Origin: Apodemus sylvaticus
Taxonomy: Eukaryota; Chordata; Mammalia; Rodentia; Muridae
DNA length: 64,000 nucleotides
NCBI RefSeq assembly: GCF_947179515.1
Contig: NC_067472.1
Coordinates: 204,184,068-204,248,067 of the forward strand
Reading direction: 5' to 3'
Shown here: piece by piece, positions 25,536-35,710 of the stretch
Numbering within the stretch: the stretch's first letter is position 1
Layout of the letters: the number at the start of each line of letters is the position of its first letter
Position numbers and translations under genes: made by a program
The notes under the pieces: generated by a model
Databases searched by the model: none
Told to the model about the DNA's origin: nothing
What the model saw: the letters and a program-made list of their open reading frames with translations, nothing else

Positions 25536-25911
25536 GAACTTCTTAGAGAGCAGAAACTGAGTTTTCCTTCCTCATGGTCATGAAAATGCATTACCCTCCT
25601 ATGTGTAAAAAATCCACTCATAGCTATGCGAAGTTTTTTGTTTCTCATTTCAATAAATAGGCTATTTGTAAGACAGCTCCTAAAGTTGAACATTCCCTAA
25701 AAACTCTTGTGCATTACATTTTTAATGGGGAGAGACATCCCAATCCCAAGCCTACCACTTGATTACCATTATAAGGAAATCCCATGGTGGGATTATTTAC
25801 CAAATTCATAAAACTCAATCACCACATGTGAGGTTCTATTCACTCTAATTTCTTTAGCAAAAGAGATCTGTGAATCCAATACAAACATGCAGCAATACAG
25901 ATGCACAGACC

Positions 25912-25952
25912 TGTGTGTGTGTGTGTGTGTGTTTGTGTTTGTGTGTGTGTCT
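25912..25952. repeat. (TG)n microsatellite (copy at 40711-40751)
   Basis: TG units with a few T insertions, the same length in both duplication units. Confidence 0.9.
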
Positions 25953-28189
25953 GTTTATGTGCATGCATGTGCACGTGTGCTAGAGATCTGGAATTGCAGC
26001 AGGCCCGACCAATGATTTTGATCTTTCCTGTCTTTCTTTTTCTGTCTTAGAACATCCTCAGACACCATGATGTCACTCTACCTCCACAAGAGAGATTCCA
26101 AATCTTAAGTGCGCTAGAGCAGAGCAATGAAATCAACAACGATTCTTTGTTGGCTTCTTCCATGAGCCTGAGGAAAAACGTCTTCTAAATGGCAGCCGAA
26201 CTGGAAAAATGTGGACAAGGAGAAGCCGCCTTTGTGCTCTCTCACAAATTCCTCACATGAGAACCTGCGGTTTCTACTCCTTTCCTGGAACTCTTCCCTT
26301 GTTCAACCTGCTGTTCTATTAAGGGTTCTCTACTTGGCTGACAGCTATGGAACTTGAGGCTGCCATCTCTTTATCAGATTTCTGGCAGCTCACACACAGG
26401 CTTTTTCTTGCAATTCAAAGACATGAGGAGCAAAGGTGGTGGTATCATGAATAAGGAATATTATTGGTAGTAGACTTAGTTCTTGAACCTGTGCACACAT
26501 GATCCAGATCATAGTGGAAGAAAAAGGGGACCAGAAAACAGGGTGTATCTGACCTGGTAGGTGTTTTGATTTCCAAATCTCCTCTCAAGAAGTCACTGGC
26601 TTGTCTCTGATGGGTAGCCAAGCTCAGTGAATTCCATGGGAGAGAAGTAAGGCTTCCTAGAGCTCCACAGTTACCAGAGGATTGTGGACTACTTGGGGTC
26701 AGTGTGGTTAAGCATAGTTAGGCTTTTTTCAAAATGGTCATCATATTGGGTAGTCAGAATAAAAAGTAGAAAGCAGAGCTGTCACCAGGAAATAACTATT
26801 ACAGCCTCAATGACAAGTGTGCTTTACCTATAGTAAGGGGATGGTAGAAAAGTCTCACCAACCATAAGAGGCCCTGAATGGTGAAACAGAATATAAGGAG
26901 ATAGATACACGTGACTCTGAGGAGCTCAGACACTGGGGAGGGGTTTTATGGATATGATTTCATTGACCTTCTGAAGCCTGTGTGATGAGCAGATATAACA
27001 CTTCCTGTCTACAAAGATAAAGCTCAGGTTTACAGATGAGCTCAGGTTCCACAGTTTGCATTATCCTTGTTTTATACCTCCTAGAACAAAGTTTCTTTTG
27101 GGTTTCCACTGGTGCTTTCCAGCAAAATAAAGGCATTCTCTTGAGATCATAGTAAATCTCCCATTATTTCTTTTCTTTTCCAAAAAATAAATCACTCTTA
27201 CTAAGGAGTCATATAAATTCCCAGACATCAGGTTTCCGAGTCTGAGTTTATCCTCTTCTTAAGCAGAGTTTCTGGCAGGGTTGTGAATCTGTTTTGAATC
27301 TTGGACAGACCTGAGGGTTGAAGCAGTTCATCAGCATCTTTCGGTGTAGCATCTGACTAGGTGCCAACAGCACAGCACTTCCAGGAACTAATCACCCTCG
27401 GTATCTAGTGTTATTACCTAATGACATCTGATGAGGTTGTGCACTCCTGGTAAGCAATATACAAACCTTCTATGTGGACAAAGATTCATATTGTGATTGG
27501 GAATGGAAGATTGTGAACACTGTATTTTCTAGTTTCAAATTTATGAGGACAACCAGTTTCCTCAAATTTCTGTGGATCCATCTGGTTCCTCTTGAGTGCT
27601 GAGGTGAGAGTGGCACTAGACCACTTTAGCAATGCCCATTGACAGTTGAATGTTTGCTGAATGTGCCATTTTAATGGAAGACTGTGGATATTCTCTTTCC
27701 AGGCCAAGGTATGGAAATGGATGTGGGATGTCAGCGTGTGCCTTTTTAAATATGAGAAACATGTGAAACCAAGTATACAGAGGCCAGATTTCCTTAGGTC
27801 CTCATTTAGACATATAATTTTCTTTGCACAGCTTTCTCTCTGCTCTATTCTGTTAAGACTCTGTCGAAAAAAATCCCCTCAGAAAAAAAGTACTAAGAGA
27901 TTTTAGAGAATTTTAGAAGATCAAATATCTTCAAGGTACGTTTTCATTCTCAATGTGGGGGACCAAAAATCTACAGAGTAGTACAAGGCTACTCACAGAA
28001 AAGCCACAGATGAAGATACTAGATTGAATGAAGGAAATATTCCTTCAGGATTTCAGTACAGAGGACAGGGTGGCAGGGAATGGGGTTCAAGTCATGCCTG
28101 AGATACTGATGCCCCTGCCAACTTATTTTCTTTGTCTTTTTGCTGACATTAGAACTGTTCTAATTATCCATTTTGGTTTGGTATTGCAG
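25953..28189. other. Intron-like DNA, no gene recognised (copy at 40752-42988)
   Basis: A TTCTGTCTTAG acceptor-like site at 26038-26048 precedes a short ATG-containing frame that stops quickly; I do not call it an exon. Nothing else is recognisable up to the next exon-like segment. Confidence 0.45.
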
Positions 28190-28282
28190 AGGACAAAACA
28201 AGTTTTTAAGAGAGATGAGGAGCTGAAAAAGGAATTACAAAAGGAACACTTGGAAGAATATCTAAGCTACTTGGCAAAGAAA
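28190..28282 (+). other. Exon-like segment 2: short coiled-coil peptide (unit A)
   Basis: A strong acceptor (TTTGGTTTGGTATTGCAG) precedes 93 bases, exactly 31 codons, then AAA|GTCAGT as a plausible donor. The peptide is charged and heptad-like (the central part reads RDEELKKELQKEHLEEYL), typical of a coiled coil. Phase 0 at both ends fits segments 1 and 3. The frame also runs on past the donor to a stop at 28409, so this could instead be a terminal exon. Family not recognised. Confidence 0.4.
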
Positions 28283-28424
28283 GTCAGTATGAGAAGCATA
28301 GAGACAGCAGAAGTCTGTGTCACCTACTCAGTCTGTTTCCAGGACTCTCTTGTGCTGTCTCAGTGGAGTGTGTTATTTAATAAAAGTGCTCCACATGCAA
28401 TGTGCATATGAAGCAAACACACAA

Positions 28425-28457
<33 letters not shown>
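28425..28457. repeat. (CA)n microsatellite, unit A allele
   Basis: About 16 CA units. The matching repeat in unit B (43224-43248) is 8 bases, or 4 units, shorter. This is the only indel found between units outside the L1 3' end. Confidence 0.95.
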
Positions 28458-28459
<2 letters not shown>

Positions 28460-28667
28460 GGAGTGGCATACTGAGAAGACTTAGACCTAGCTTACTGAAA
28501 ACAGGAAATGAGTAAAGTAGAATAATGGATTTTCAACACACCAGGGATACAGGCCCTACACTGAGATGTCAGACTTTAACAGAACTACATTTGGTTAATA
28601 TCTGGGCTGACAAGAATTTGCTTCCAAGGTTTGAAGCAGTGGCCTAAATGATTTTCCCTTCCTACAG

Positions 28668-28690
28668 AAGAAGAATAAAGAGGAACTTGC
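28668..28690 (+). pseudogene. Exon-like segment 3, 5' piece only, cut by U6-L1 (unit A)
   Basis: A polypyrimidine tract and acceptor (GATTTTCCCTTCCTACAG) end at 28667. 23 bases of open frame (KKNKEEL) then stop at the U6-L1 insertion. The rest of the segment, which in the ancestral arrangement lies beyond the L1 (see 47985), is missing here because the tandem duplication joint replaces it. Splicing of an intact product from this unit is therefore not possible through this segment. Confidence 0.4.
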
Positions 28691-28696
28691 GTGCTC

Positions 28697-28747
<51 letters not shown>

Positions 28748-28797
28748 GGCCCCTGCGCAAGGATGATATGCAAATTCGTGAAGCGTTCCATATTTTT
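28691..28797 (+). pseudogene. Rnu6-ps: U6 snRNA retrocopy, 5' end of a U6-L1 chimera (unit A)
   Basis: 107 bases match spliceosomal U6 snRNA from its first base (GTGCTCGCTTCGGCAGCAC) to its terminal T run. The ACAGAGA box and the AGC triad (GATTAGCATGG) are intact. I see two C-to-T differences near the middle (GATGATATGC where U6 has GATGACACGC). Directly upstream is host exon-like DNA, with no U6-type TATA box or proximal element at the right distance, so it is not a promoter-driven U6 gene. It is joined without any gap to L1 sequence at 28798, which is the structure of known U6-L1 chimeric retrocopies. Confidence 0.96.
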
Positions 28798-31700
28798 AGG
28801 ATAATAGGAGGACAACACCAATACAAGGAGGGAAACTTCACCCTGAAAAAAGCAAGATAGTAACCTTTCATCAAACCCAAAAGAAGTTAAGCAATCAAAT
28901 TTAAAAAATAACGTCAAAAATGATAGGAAGTAACAATCACTATTCCTTAATATCTCTTAACATCAATGGACTCAATGCCCCAATAAAAAGACACAGACTA
29001 ACTGACTGGATACGTAAACAGGACCCTACATTTTGCTGTTTACAGGAAACACACCTCAGGGTCAAAGACAAACACTACCTTAGAGTAAAAGGCTGGAAGA
29101 CAATTTTACAAGCAAATGGTCTCAGGAAACAAGCTGGAGTAGCCATTTTAATATCAGATAAAATTGACTTTCAACCCAAAGTCATCAAAAGAGACTCTGA
29201 GGGACACTTCTTGCTGGTCAAAGGAAAAATGCAACAAGAAGAACTCTCAATCCTGAACATCTATGCTCCAAATGCAAGGGCACCCTCTTTCATAAAAGAA
29301 ACTTTATTAAAACTCAAAGCACACATTGCACCTAACACAATAATTGTGGGTGACTTCAACACTGCACTTTCCTCAATGGACCGATCAGGAAAACAGAAAC
29401 TAAACAAGGACACAATGAAACTAATTGAAGCTTTGGACCAATTAGATTTAACTGATATATATAGAACATTCTATCCTAAAACAAAAGAATATACCTTTTT
29501 TTCAGCACCTCATGGTACCTTCTCCAAAATCGACCATATAATTGGTCACAAGACAGACCTCAACAAATATAAGAAGATAGAACTAATCCCATGCCTCCTA
29601 TCTGATCACTATGGAATAAAAGTGGTCTTCAATAGCAACAGAAACAACAGAAAACCCACATACACGTGGAAATTGAACAATACTCTACTCAATGATACCT
29701 TGGTCAAGGAAGAAATAAAGAAAGAAATTAAAGACTTTTTAGAACACAATGAAAATGAAAACACAACATACCCAAATCTATGGGACACAATGAAAGCAGT
29801 GCTAAGAGGAAAACACATAGCCCTGAGTGCCTCCAAAAAGAAAATGGAGAGAGCATACATTACCAACTTAATGACACACCTGAAAGCCCTAGAACAAAAA
29901 GAAGCTATTTCACCCAGGAGGAGTAGAAGGCAGGAAATCATCAAACTCAGGGCCGAAATCAATCAAGTAGAAACAAAGAGAACCATACAAAAAATCAACA
30001 AAACCAGGAGCTGGTTCTTTGAGAAAATCAACAAGATAGATAAACCCTTAGCCAGACTGACCAAAGGGCACAGAGAAAGTATCCAAATTAACAAACTTAG
30101 AAATGAAAAGGGAGACATAACAACGGAAACTGAGGAAATCCAAAAAATCATCAGATCCTACTACAAGAGCCTGTACTCAACACAACTGGAGAATCTGGAG
30201 GAAATGGACAATTTCCTTGACAGATACCAAATACCAAAATTAAATCAGGACCAACTAGACCATCTGAACAGTCCCATAAAGCCTAAAGAAATAGAAGGAG
30301 TCATAGAAAGTCTTCCAACCAAAAAAAGCACAGGACCAGATGGTTTCAGTGCAGAATTCTACCAGACCTTCAAAGAAGAGTTAACACCAATACTCTTCAA
30401 ACTATTCCACAAAATAGAAACAGAAGGAACACTACCCAATTCCTTCTACGAAGCCACAATTACGCTGATACCAAAGCCACACAAAGATCCAACAAAGAAA
30501 GAGAACTTCAGACCAATTTCCCTTATGAACATCGATGCAAAAATACTCAATAAAATTCTTGCCAACCGAATCCAAGAACACATCAAAACGATCATCCACC
30601 ATGATCAAGTAGGCTTTATCCCGGGAATGCAGGGTTGGTTCAATATACGGAAATCCATCAATACAATCCACTACATAAACAAACTCAAAGAACAAAATCA
30701 CATGGTCATTTCATTGGATGCTGAAAAAGCATTTGACAAAATTCAGCATCCTTTCATGCTTAAAGTCTTGGAGAGAACAGGAATTCAAGGCCCATACCTA
30801 AACATAGTAAAAGCAATATACAGCAAACCAGTAGCCAGCATCAAACTAAATGGAGAGAAACTTGAAGCAATCCCACTGAAATCAGGGACCAGACAAGGCT
30901 GCCCCCTTTCTCCTTATCTTTTCAATATTGTACTTGAGGTACTAGCTCGGGCAATTCGACAACATAAGGAGGTCAAAGGGATACAAATTGGAAAGGAGGA
31001 AGTCAAACTATCATTATTTGCAGACGACATGATAGTCTACCTAAGTGACCCAAAAAACTCCACTAGAGAGCTCCTACAGCTGATAAACAACTTCAGCAAA
31101 GTGGCAGGTTATAAAATCAACTCAAGCAAATCAGTGGCCTTCCTATACTCAAAGGATAAGCAGGCTGAGAAAGAAATTAGGGAAATGACCCCCTTCACAA
31201 TAGCCACAAACAGTATAAAGTATCTTGGGGTGACTCTTACCAAACATGTGAAAGATCTGTATGACAAGAACTTCAAGACTCTGAAGAAGGAAATGGAAGA
31301 AGACCTCAAAAAATGGGAAAACCTCCCATGCTCATGGATCGGTAGAATCAATATAGTTAAAATGGCCATTTTGCCTAAAGCACTATACAGATTCAATGCA
31401 ATACCCATCAAAATCCCAACTCAATTCTTCACAGAGTTAGAAAGAGCAATTATCAAATTCATCTGGAACAACAAAAAACCCAGGATAGCTAAAACTATTC
31501 TCAGCAACAAAAGAAAATCTGGGGGAATCAGTATCCCTGACCTCAAGCAATACTACAGAGCAATAGTGTTAAAAACTGCATGGTATTGGTACAGTGACAG
31601 GCAGGAGGATCAATGGAACAGGATTGAAGATCCAGAAATGAACCCACACACCTATGGCCACTTGATCCTCGACAAAGAGGCTGAAAACATCCAATGGAAA

Positions 31701-32996
31701 AAAGATAGCCTTTTCAACAAATGGTGCTGGTTCAACTGGAGGTCAGCATGCAGAAGAATGCGAATTGATCCATCCTTGTCTCCTTGTACTAAGCTCAAAT
31801 CCAAATGGATCAAGGACCTCCACATAAAGCCAGACACTCTGAAGCTAATAGAAAAGAAACTGGGGAAGACCCTTGAGGACATCGGTACAGGGAGAAAGTT
31901 TCTGAACAGAACACCAATGGCGTATGCTCTAAGAGCAAGAATTGACAAATGGGACCTCATAAGGTTACAGAGTTTCTGTAAGGCAAAGGACACCGTCAAG
32001 AGGACAGATCGGCAACCAACAAATTGGGAAAAGATCTTCACCAATCCTACATCAGATAGAGGGCTAATATCCAATATATATAAAGAACTCAAGAAGTTAG
32101 ACTCCAGAAAACCGAACAACCCTATTAAAAAATGGGGTACAGAGTTAAACAAAGAATTCTCACCTGAAGAACTTCGGATGGCGGAGAAGCATCTTAAAAA
32201 ATGCTCCACTTCATTAGTCATTAGGGAAATGCAAATCAAAACAACCCTAAGATTTCATCTTACACCAGTCAGAATGGCTAAGATTAAAAATTCAGGAGAC
32301 AGCAGGTGTTGGAGAGGGTGCGGAGAAAGAGGAACACTCCTCCACTGCTGGTGGGGTTGCAAATTGGTACAACCACTCTGGAAAGCAGTCTGGCGGTTCC
32401 TCCGAAAACTGGGCACCTCACTTCCAGAAGATCCTGCTATACCACTCCTGGGCATATACCCAGAGGATTCCCCACCATGTAATAAGGATACATGCTCTAC
32501 TATGTTCATAGCAGCCCTATTTATAATTGCCAGATGCTGGAAAGAACCCAGGTATCCCTCAACAGAAGAGTGGATACAAAAAATGTGGTATATCTACACA
32601 ATGGAGTACTATTCAGCCATTAGAAACAATGAATTCATGAAATTCTTAGGCAAATGGATGGAGCTAGAGAACATCATACTAAGTGAGGTAACCCAGACTC
32701 AAAAGGTGAATCATGGTATGCACTCACTAATAAGTGGTTATTAACCTAGAAAACTGGAATACCCAAAACATAATCCACACATCAAATGAGATACAAGAAG
32801 AAAGCAGGAGTGGTCCCTGGTTCTGGAAAGACTCAGTGAAACAGTATTTGGCAAAACCAGAACGGGGAACTGGGAAGGGGTGGGAGGGAGGACAGGGGAA
32901 GAGAAGGGGGCTTACGGGACTTTCGGGGAGTGGGGGGGGCTAGAAAAGGGGAAATCATTTGAAATGTAAATAAATTATATCAAATAAAAAAAAAGA

Positions 32997-33034
<38 letters not shown>
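28798..33034 (+). mobile_element. 5'-truncated L1 of the U6-L1 chimera, hybrid 3' end (unit A)
   Basis: It starts in the last codons of ORF1 (in-frame HQYKEGNFTLKKAR, then a stop at 28858), then the short inter-ORF spacer, complete ORF2 (28920-32744), and the rat-type 3' UTR with the G-rich purine tract. It ends in a tail with one interruption and then 34 pure A residues (33001-33034). The 5' UTR promoter and nearly all of ORF1 are absent. The tail is followed at once by the duplicated host sequence that starts at 18233, not by the expected flank. From about 31762 on, its sequence differs from the unit B L1, so the 3' third probably comes from another element. Confidence 0.96.
28920..32744 (+). 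CDS. L1 ORF2 protein: endonuclease-reverse transcriptase, intact frame
   Basis: 1274 codons, about the length of rodent and human ORF2p. The N-terminal apurinic-like endonuclease shows N14, E43 (QETHL), the IYAPN tyrosine motif, the GDFN motif near 145 and SDH near 229. The central reverse transcriptase shows D600 (LDAEKAFD) and the FADD pair at codons 702-703. A C-terminal cysteine motif (CWRGCGERGTLLHCWWGC) is present near codon 1140. The protein nicks target DNA and copies its own RNA at the nick. The ATG at 28920 is the first after an in-frame stop at 28902, so the N-terminus is a few residues shorter than usual. No ORF1 and no L1 promoter accompany it, so autonomous mobility is not expected. 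The catalytic residues look intact. Confidence 0.95.
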   Translation: MIGSNNHYSLISLNINGLNAPIKRHRLTDWIRKQDPTFCCLQETHLRVKDKHYLRVKGWKTILQANGLRKQAGVAILISDKIDFQPKVIKRDSEGHFLLVKGKMQQEELSILNIYAPNARAPSFIKETLLKLKAHIAPNTIIVGDFNTALSSMDRSGKQKLNKDTMKLIEALDQLDLTDIYRTFYPKTKEYTFFSAPHGTFSKIDHIIGHKTDLNKYKKIELIPCLLSDHYGIKVVFNSNRNNRKPTYTWKLNNTLLNDTLVKEEIKKEIKDFLEHNENENTTYPNLWDTMKAVLRGKHIALSASKKKMERAYITNLMTHLKALEQKEAISPRRSRRQEIIKLRAEINQVETKRTIQKINKTRSWFFEKINKIDKPLARLTKGHRESIQINKLRNEKGDITTETEEIQKIIRSYYKSLYSTQLENLEEMDNFLDRYQIPKLNQDQLDHLNSPIKPKEIEGVIESLPTKKSTGPDGFSAEFYQTFKEELTPILFKLFHKIETEGTLPNSFYEATITLIPKPHKDPTKKENFRPISLMNIDAKILNKILANRIQEHIKTIIHHDQVGFIPGMQGWFNIRKSINTIHYINKLKEQNHMVISLDAEKAFDKIQHPFMLKVLERTGIQGPYLNIVKAIYSKPVASIKLNGEKLEAIPLKSGTRQGCPLSPYLFNIVLEVLARAIRQHKEVKGIQIGKEEVKLSLFADDMIVYLSDPKNSTRELLQLINNFSKVAGYKINSSKSVAFLYSKDKQAEKEIREMTPFTIATNSIKYLGVTLTKHVKDLYDKNFKTLKKEMEEDLKKWENLPCSWIGRINIVKMAILPKALYRFNAIPIKIPTQFFTELERAIIKFIWNNKKPRIAKTILSNKRKSGGISIPDLKQYYRAIVLKTAWYWYSDRQEDQWNRIEDPEMNPHTYGHLILDKEAENIQWKKDSLFNKWCWFNWRSACRRMRIDPSLSPCTKLKSKWIKDLHIKPDTLKLIEKKLGKTLEDIGTGRKFLNRTPMAYALRARIDKWDLIRLQSFCKAKDTVKRTDRQPTNWEKIFTNPTSDRGLISNIYKELKKLDSRKPNNPIKKWGTELNKEFSPEELRMAEKHLKKCSTSLVIREMQIKTTLRFHLTPVRMAKIKNSGDSRCWRGCGERGTLLHCWWGCKLVQPLWKAVWRFLRKLGTSLPEDPAIPLLGIYPEDSPPCNKDTCSTMFIAALFIIARCWKEPRYPSTEEWIQKMWYIYTMEYYSAIRNNEFMKFLGKWMELENIILSEVTQTQKVNHGMHSLISGY

Positions 33035-33036
<2 letters not shown>

Positions 33037-34003
33037 AAGAACACAAGGCTCAGGTCAGTGTAGGGTTGTTCAATCTCAAAGGCTTCTTACTAATACATTT
33101 ATTTTCATTGTTAAAGAATCTTATTCTTTTCATTTGTGAGGCCCTATTACAGTATCTGAGAATGTGTTCTCACAAATCCCCAGCATGAAGCAATCATTAT
33201 GAGCACAATTTCTCACCTCAGCCTTGAGACTGGATATTATTGTCCCTGAAATTTTAGGAACTGCAAGTGTAAAGAACATGTGTTTGGGGGTCATGATTTC
33301 ATTATGCGAGATGAATATAATATATGTAATGTCACCCTGTTTGACTCTGTTAGACAAAATATTAACCAGCATAATCCCAGACCCCAATCATGTGCAGATT
33401 ATTTTAATTTCTGAGATAAAATTCTACTCACTCTATCACTCTTGATGTCTTCATCTCTCTTCTCTCTCTTTTCCTAGTTTTGAACACAGGCCTGAACTAG
33501 ACGAGTCAGCACAACTTTGCATCTATGGTGTTCTAATTTTTTTCAGTTCTGCTGTGACACACATTTTTAAATAATGAGAAGCATTTTGCTCTGATTAAAT
33601 GAAATACACAGAATTCATAGTACAACTCAGTTGGTAAATTACTGGGTTAACAGACACAAAGTTTTGATATTTGTCCTCAGCACTGCATAAAACTTGCTGG
33701 TGCTGAATCTTTGCAATCTCAGTATTCAGATCCAGTGAAAAGTAGAGCAGAAATCCTGTATCATCTTATATAACTTATTATGTCACCCTGTGCTACAGGG
33801 TTTCCTGCCCAAAAAAGCAAATGAACATATGGCAAGTCAAATATTAATGTTTATAAACAAATTATCCTGCCCATGAAGGCAAGTGAATTTGCTTCTTTTG
33901 AAGGATAAAAACCTCCATGACAGTTGTCTAGACAGGTAAACTGCAGTGATAGGAAAGGAAATAAAATGTGCACCTGCTGAAACTCTGCAGACTACCATTT
34001 TGT

Positions 34004-34389
34004 TCTTTTTTTCTTTTTTTGGAACTATCTTTTATGGGGGATGGTTCATCAATCTTCCTTGGCGACTGCCTTCCTCATGGCTGCCAGGACATTGCCAGCT
34101 CCTCCCGCTTTCTCGAGGCCCAGATGTGCGCGCCCACCCTCTTCTTGATGAACTAGAGTGCGCAGGTGTCTGTGGACACTGAGCGACTCCAGGGCGCGCT
34201 GCTCTTGGGGAGCGAAGCCCTGCACCTCCTGGATCGCATCCCTCACGAACTTGGTGCGCTTGGTGAGGCGTCCCAAGGCCGGCTGTGTCTTGGTTCCCTG
34301 ATGTTCTTCTTCACCTTGTGGCTTTGTTGAGGCCATGGCCATGGGGTAGCGCAGGACCATGGCTGCTGCTCGCCTACCACAGCCAGGAC
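34004..34389 (-). pseudogene. Rpl36-ps: Processed pseudogene of ribosomal protein L36 (unit B)
   Basis: Duplicate of the retrocopy at 19205-19590, apparently base-for-base the same, with ATG at 34360 and TGA ending at 34049 on the minus strand. It arose by the 14.8 kb duplication and not by a second retrotransposition. Confidence 0.9.
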
Positions 34390-35710
34390 AGGAAGCCCAG
34401 TTTGTTATTTCAAGCTTATTCTCTAACCTACTTTCCTGGAAGTTGCTAGTTCCTTCTACTCGATTATCCAGGCTCCATCGTTTACCTTTATCATATATTG
34501 TGCACTTCATGGTTTGTGGAGGACTAGGTTTATTTCATTATTTTCTATAAATAATATAGCATAGACAACAATAGAAAAAATAAACAGGTTTTCTATTTAT
34601 TAGTCTATTGCAAATAGACATTATACTTCTTTGTCTCTAATCTTGATACACATGTGTGTTTAATCCAGAGAACATTTTTATGAAGTGCAACAACATATTG
34701 CCTAAATAGGCTAATTGCTAAAACAACATCACAGTCACTGGTGGTCACCATATCACTTCTAAATCAATTTTGTTTCTAGGGCAATGAAGGGAAAACAATA
34801 TTAAATTGTATTTCATTTAGGTTCATCTTAAACTTTGCACTAGATAAATATGACTGTCATTTAATTGGCTATACTTTACATTAATTTATATGTGTGGACA
34901 TTATAGTTTGCAATTAATATTATGAAATTGAAATCATAAACTTTTTTGTTTTTGTATGCAAACCAATAAAGTTTCATATGATTCAAAGGAAAAAAGTTAC
35001 ATTATATGTATTCATTTAAATAAGTAAAAAGTCTGTTATATAAAACAAAAGTAGTGAACATTTACATTTTTATTACTAAAACTACTAAAAATCTCAAGAA
35101 ACATTTTAAAAAATCTATTCATGTGTCTTTGTGCTGAACTAAAATAATTTTTATAGATTTATTTCCCCTCTTGATTTAAGCATCTTTGATAAAATTATTT
35201 GAAATCAGTAAACTCATTTTTCCAGTTTTCACTTTTTGAATTCATAATTTCTAATAGTGTCTTGAGGGTATTATAAGAGAATCACATTAATTGGAAAGTG
35301 TTTAACAGTTCTTTACTTTGATAGAGTAGAGTAAGGAAGGAGTTTATGTTATTGTGGAAACCACTAAGCTAAGACATTCTCTCTCCTGGATGTTACCCTC
35401 ACTATATACCTCCTATGAAGAATATTATGGACTTACAGTGAAAGAAAATATTTTGTCATCTCAGTAACAGAGCCTTGTAAATCTTGGTCTACTTTGATGA
35501 GACACTTACAACTTGAAAAGGAACTATGGAATTGATGTTTAAGCTTATAAACATTGAGGAATAAATGGACCTATAAACTAGATTTCAAACCTGCTGTATA
35601 GTGTATTGGGGGGCATCAGTAACCTTAAGATTTTATATAAAAAGCAAACATACAGTTTTATTATATGCAGAACATGTTTCACCAGGCTTGATTTAATAAT
35701 ATTTTGTTCC

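Larger units (their letters stand above)
18233..33031 (+). repeat. Young tandem duplication, unit A (14,799 bp)
   Basis: From 18233 to 28411 this unit matches 33032-43210 at a constant offset of 14,799 with no indel. After a CA repeat that is 8 bases longer here (28425-28457), the offset becomes 14,791 and stays so through the L1. Outside the last 1.25 kb of the L1, the only substitution I found is A at 19145 against G at 33944. The unit ends inside the poly(A) tail of an L1, which runs directly into unit B. Confidence 0.97.

Noticed and set aside
28691..28797. A functional U6 snRNA gene
   Set aside because: There is no distal or proximal sequence element or TATA box upstream, it has base differences from U6, and it is fused directly to L1 inside a target-site duplication.
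28648..28860. A 70-codon open frame running through host exon-like DNA, U6 and the end of L1 ORF1
   Set aside because: It is a chance read-through of a noncoding RNA copy into the last ORF1 codons. It is useful as evidence for the fusion point but is not a gene.
29609..32509. Several antisense open frames of 60-195 codons across L1 ORF2 (and again in unit B)
   Set aside because: They are hydrophobic shadow frames of the A-rich ORF2 coding strand with no independent support.
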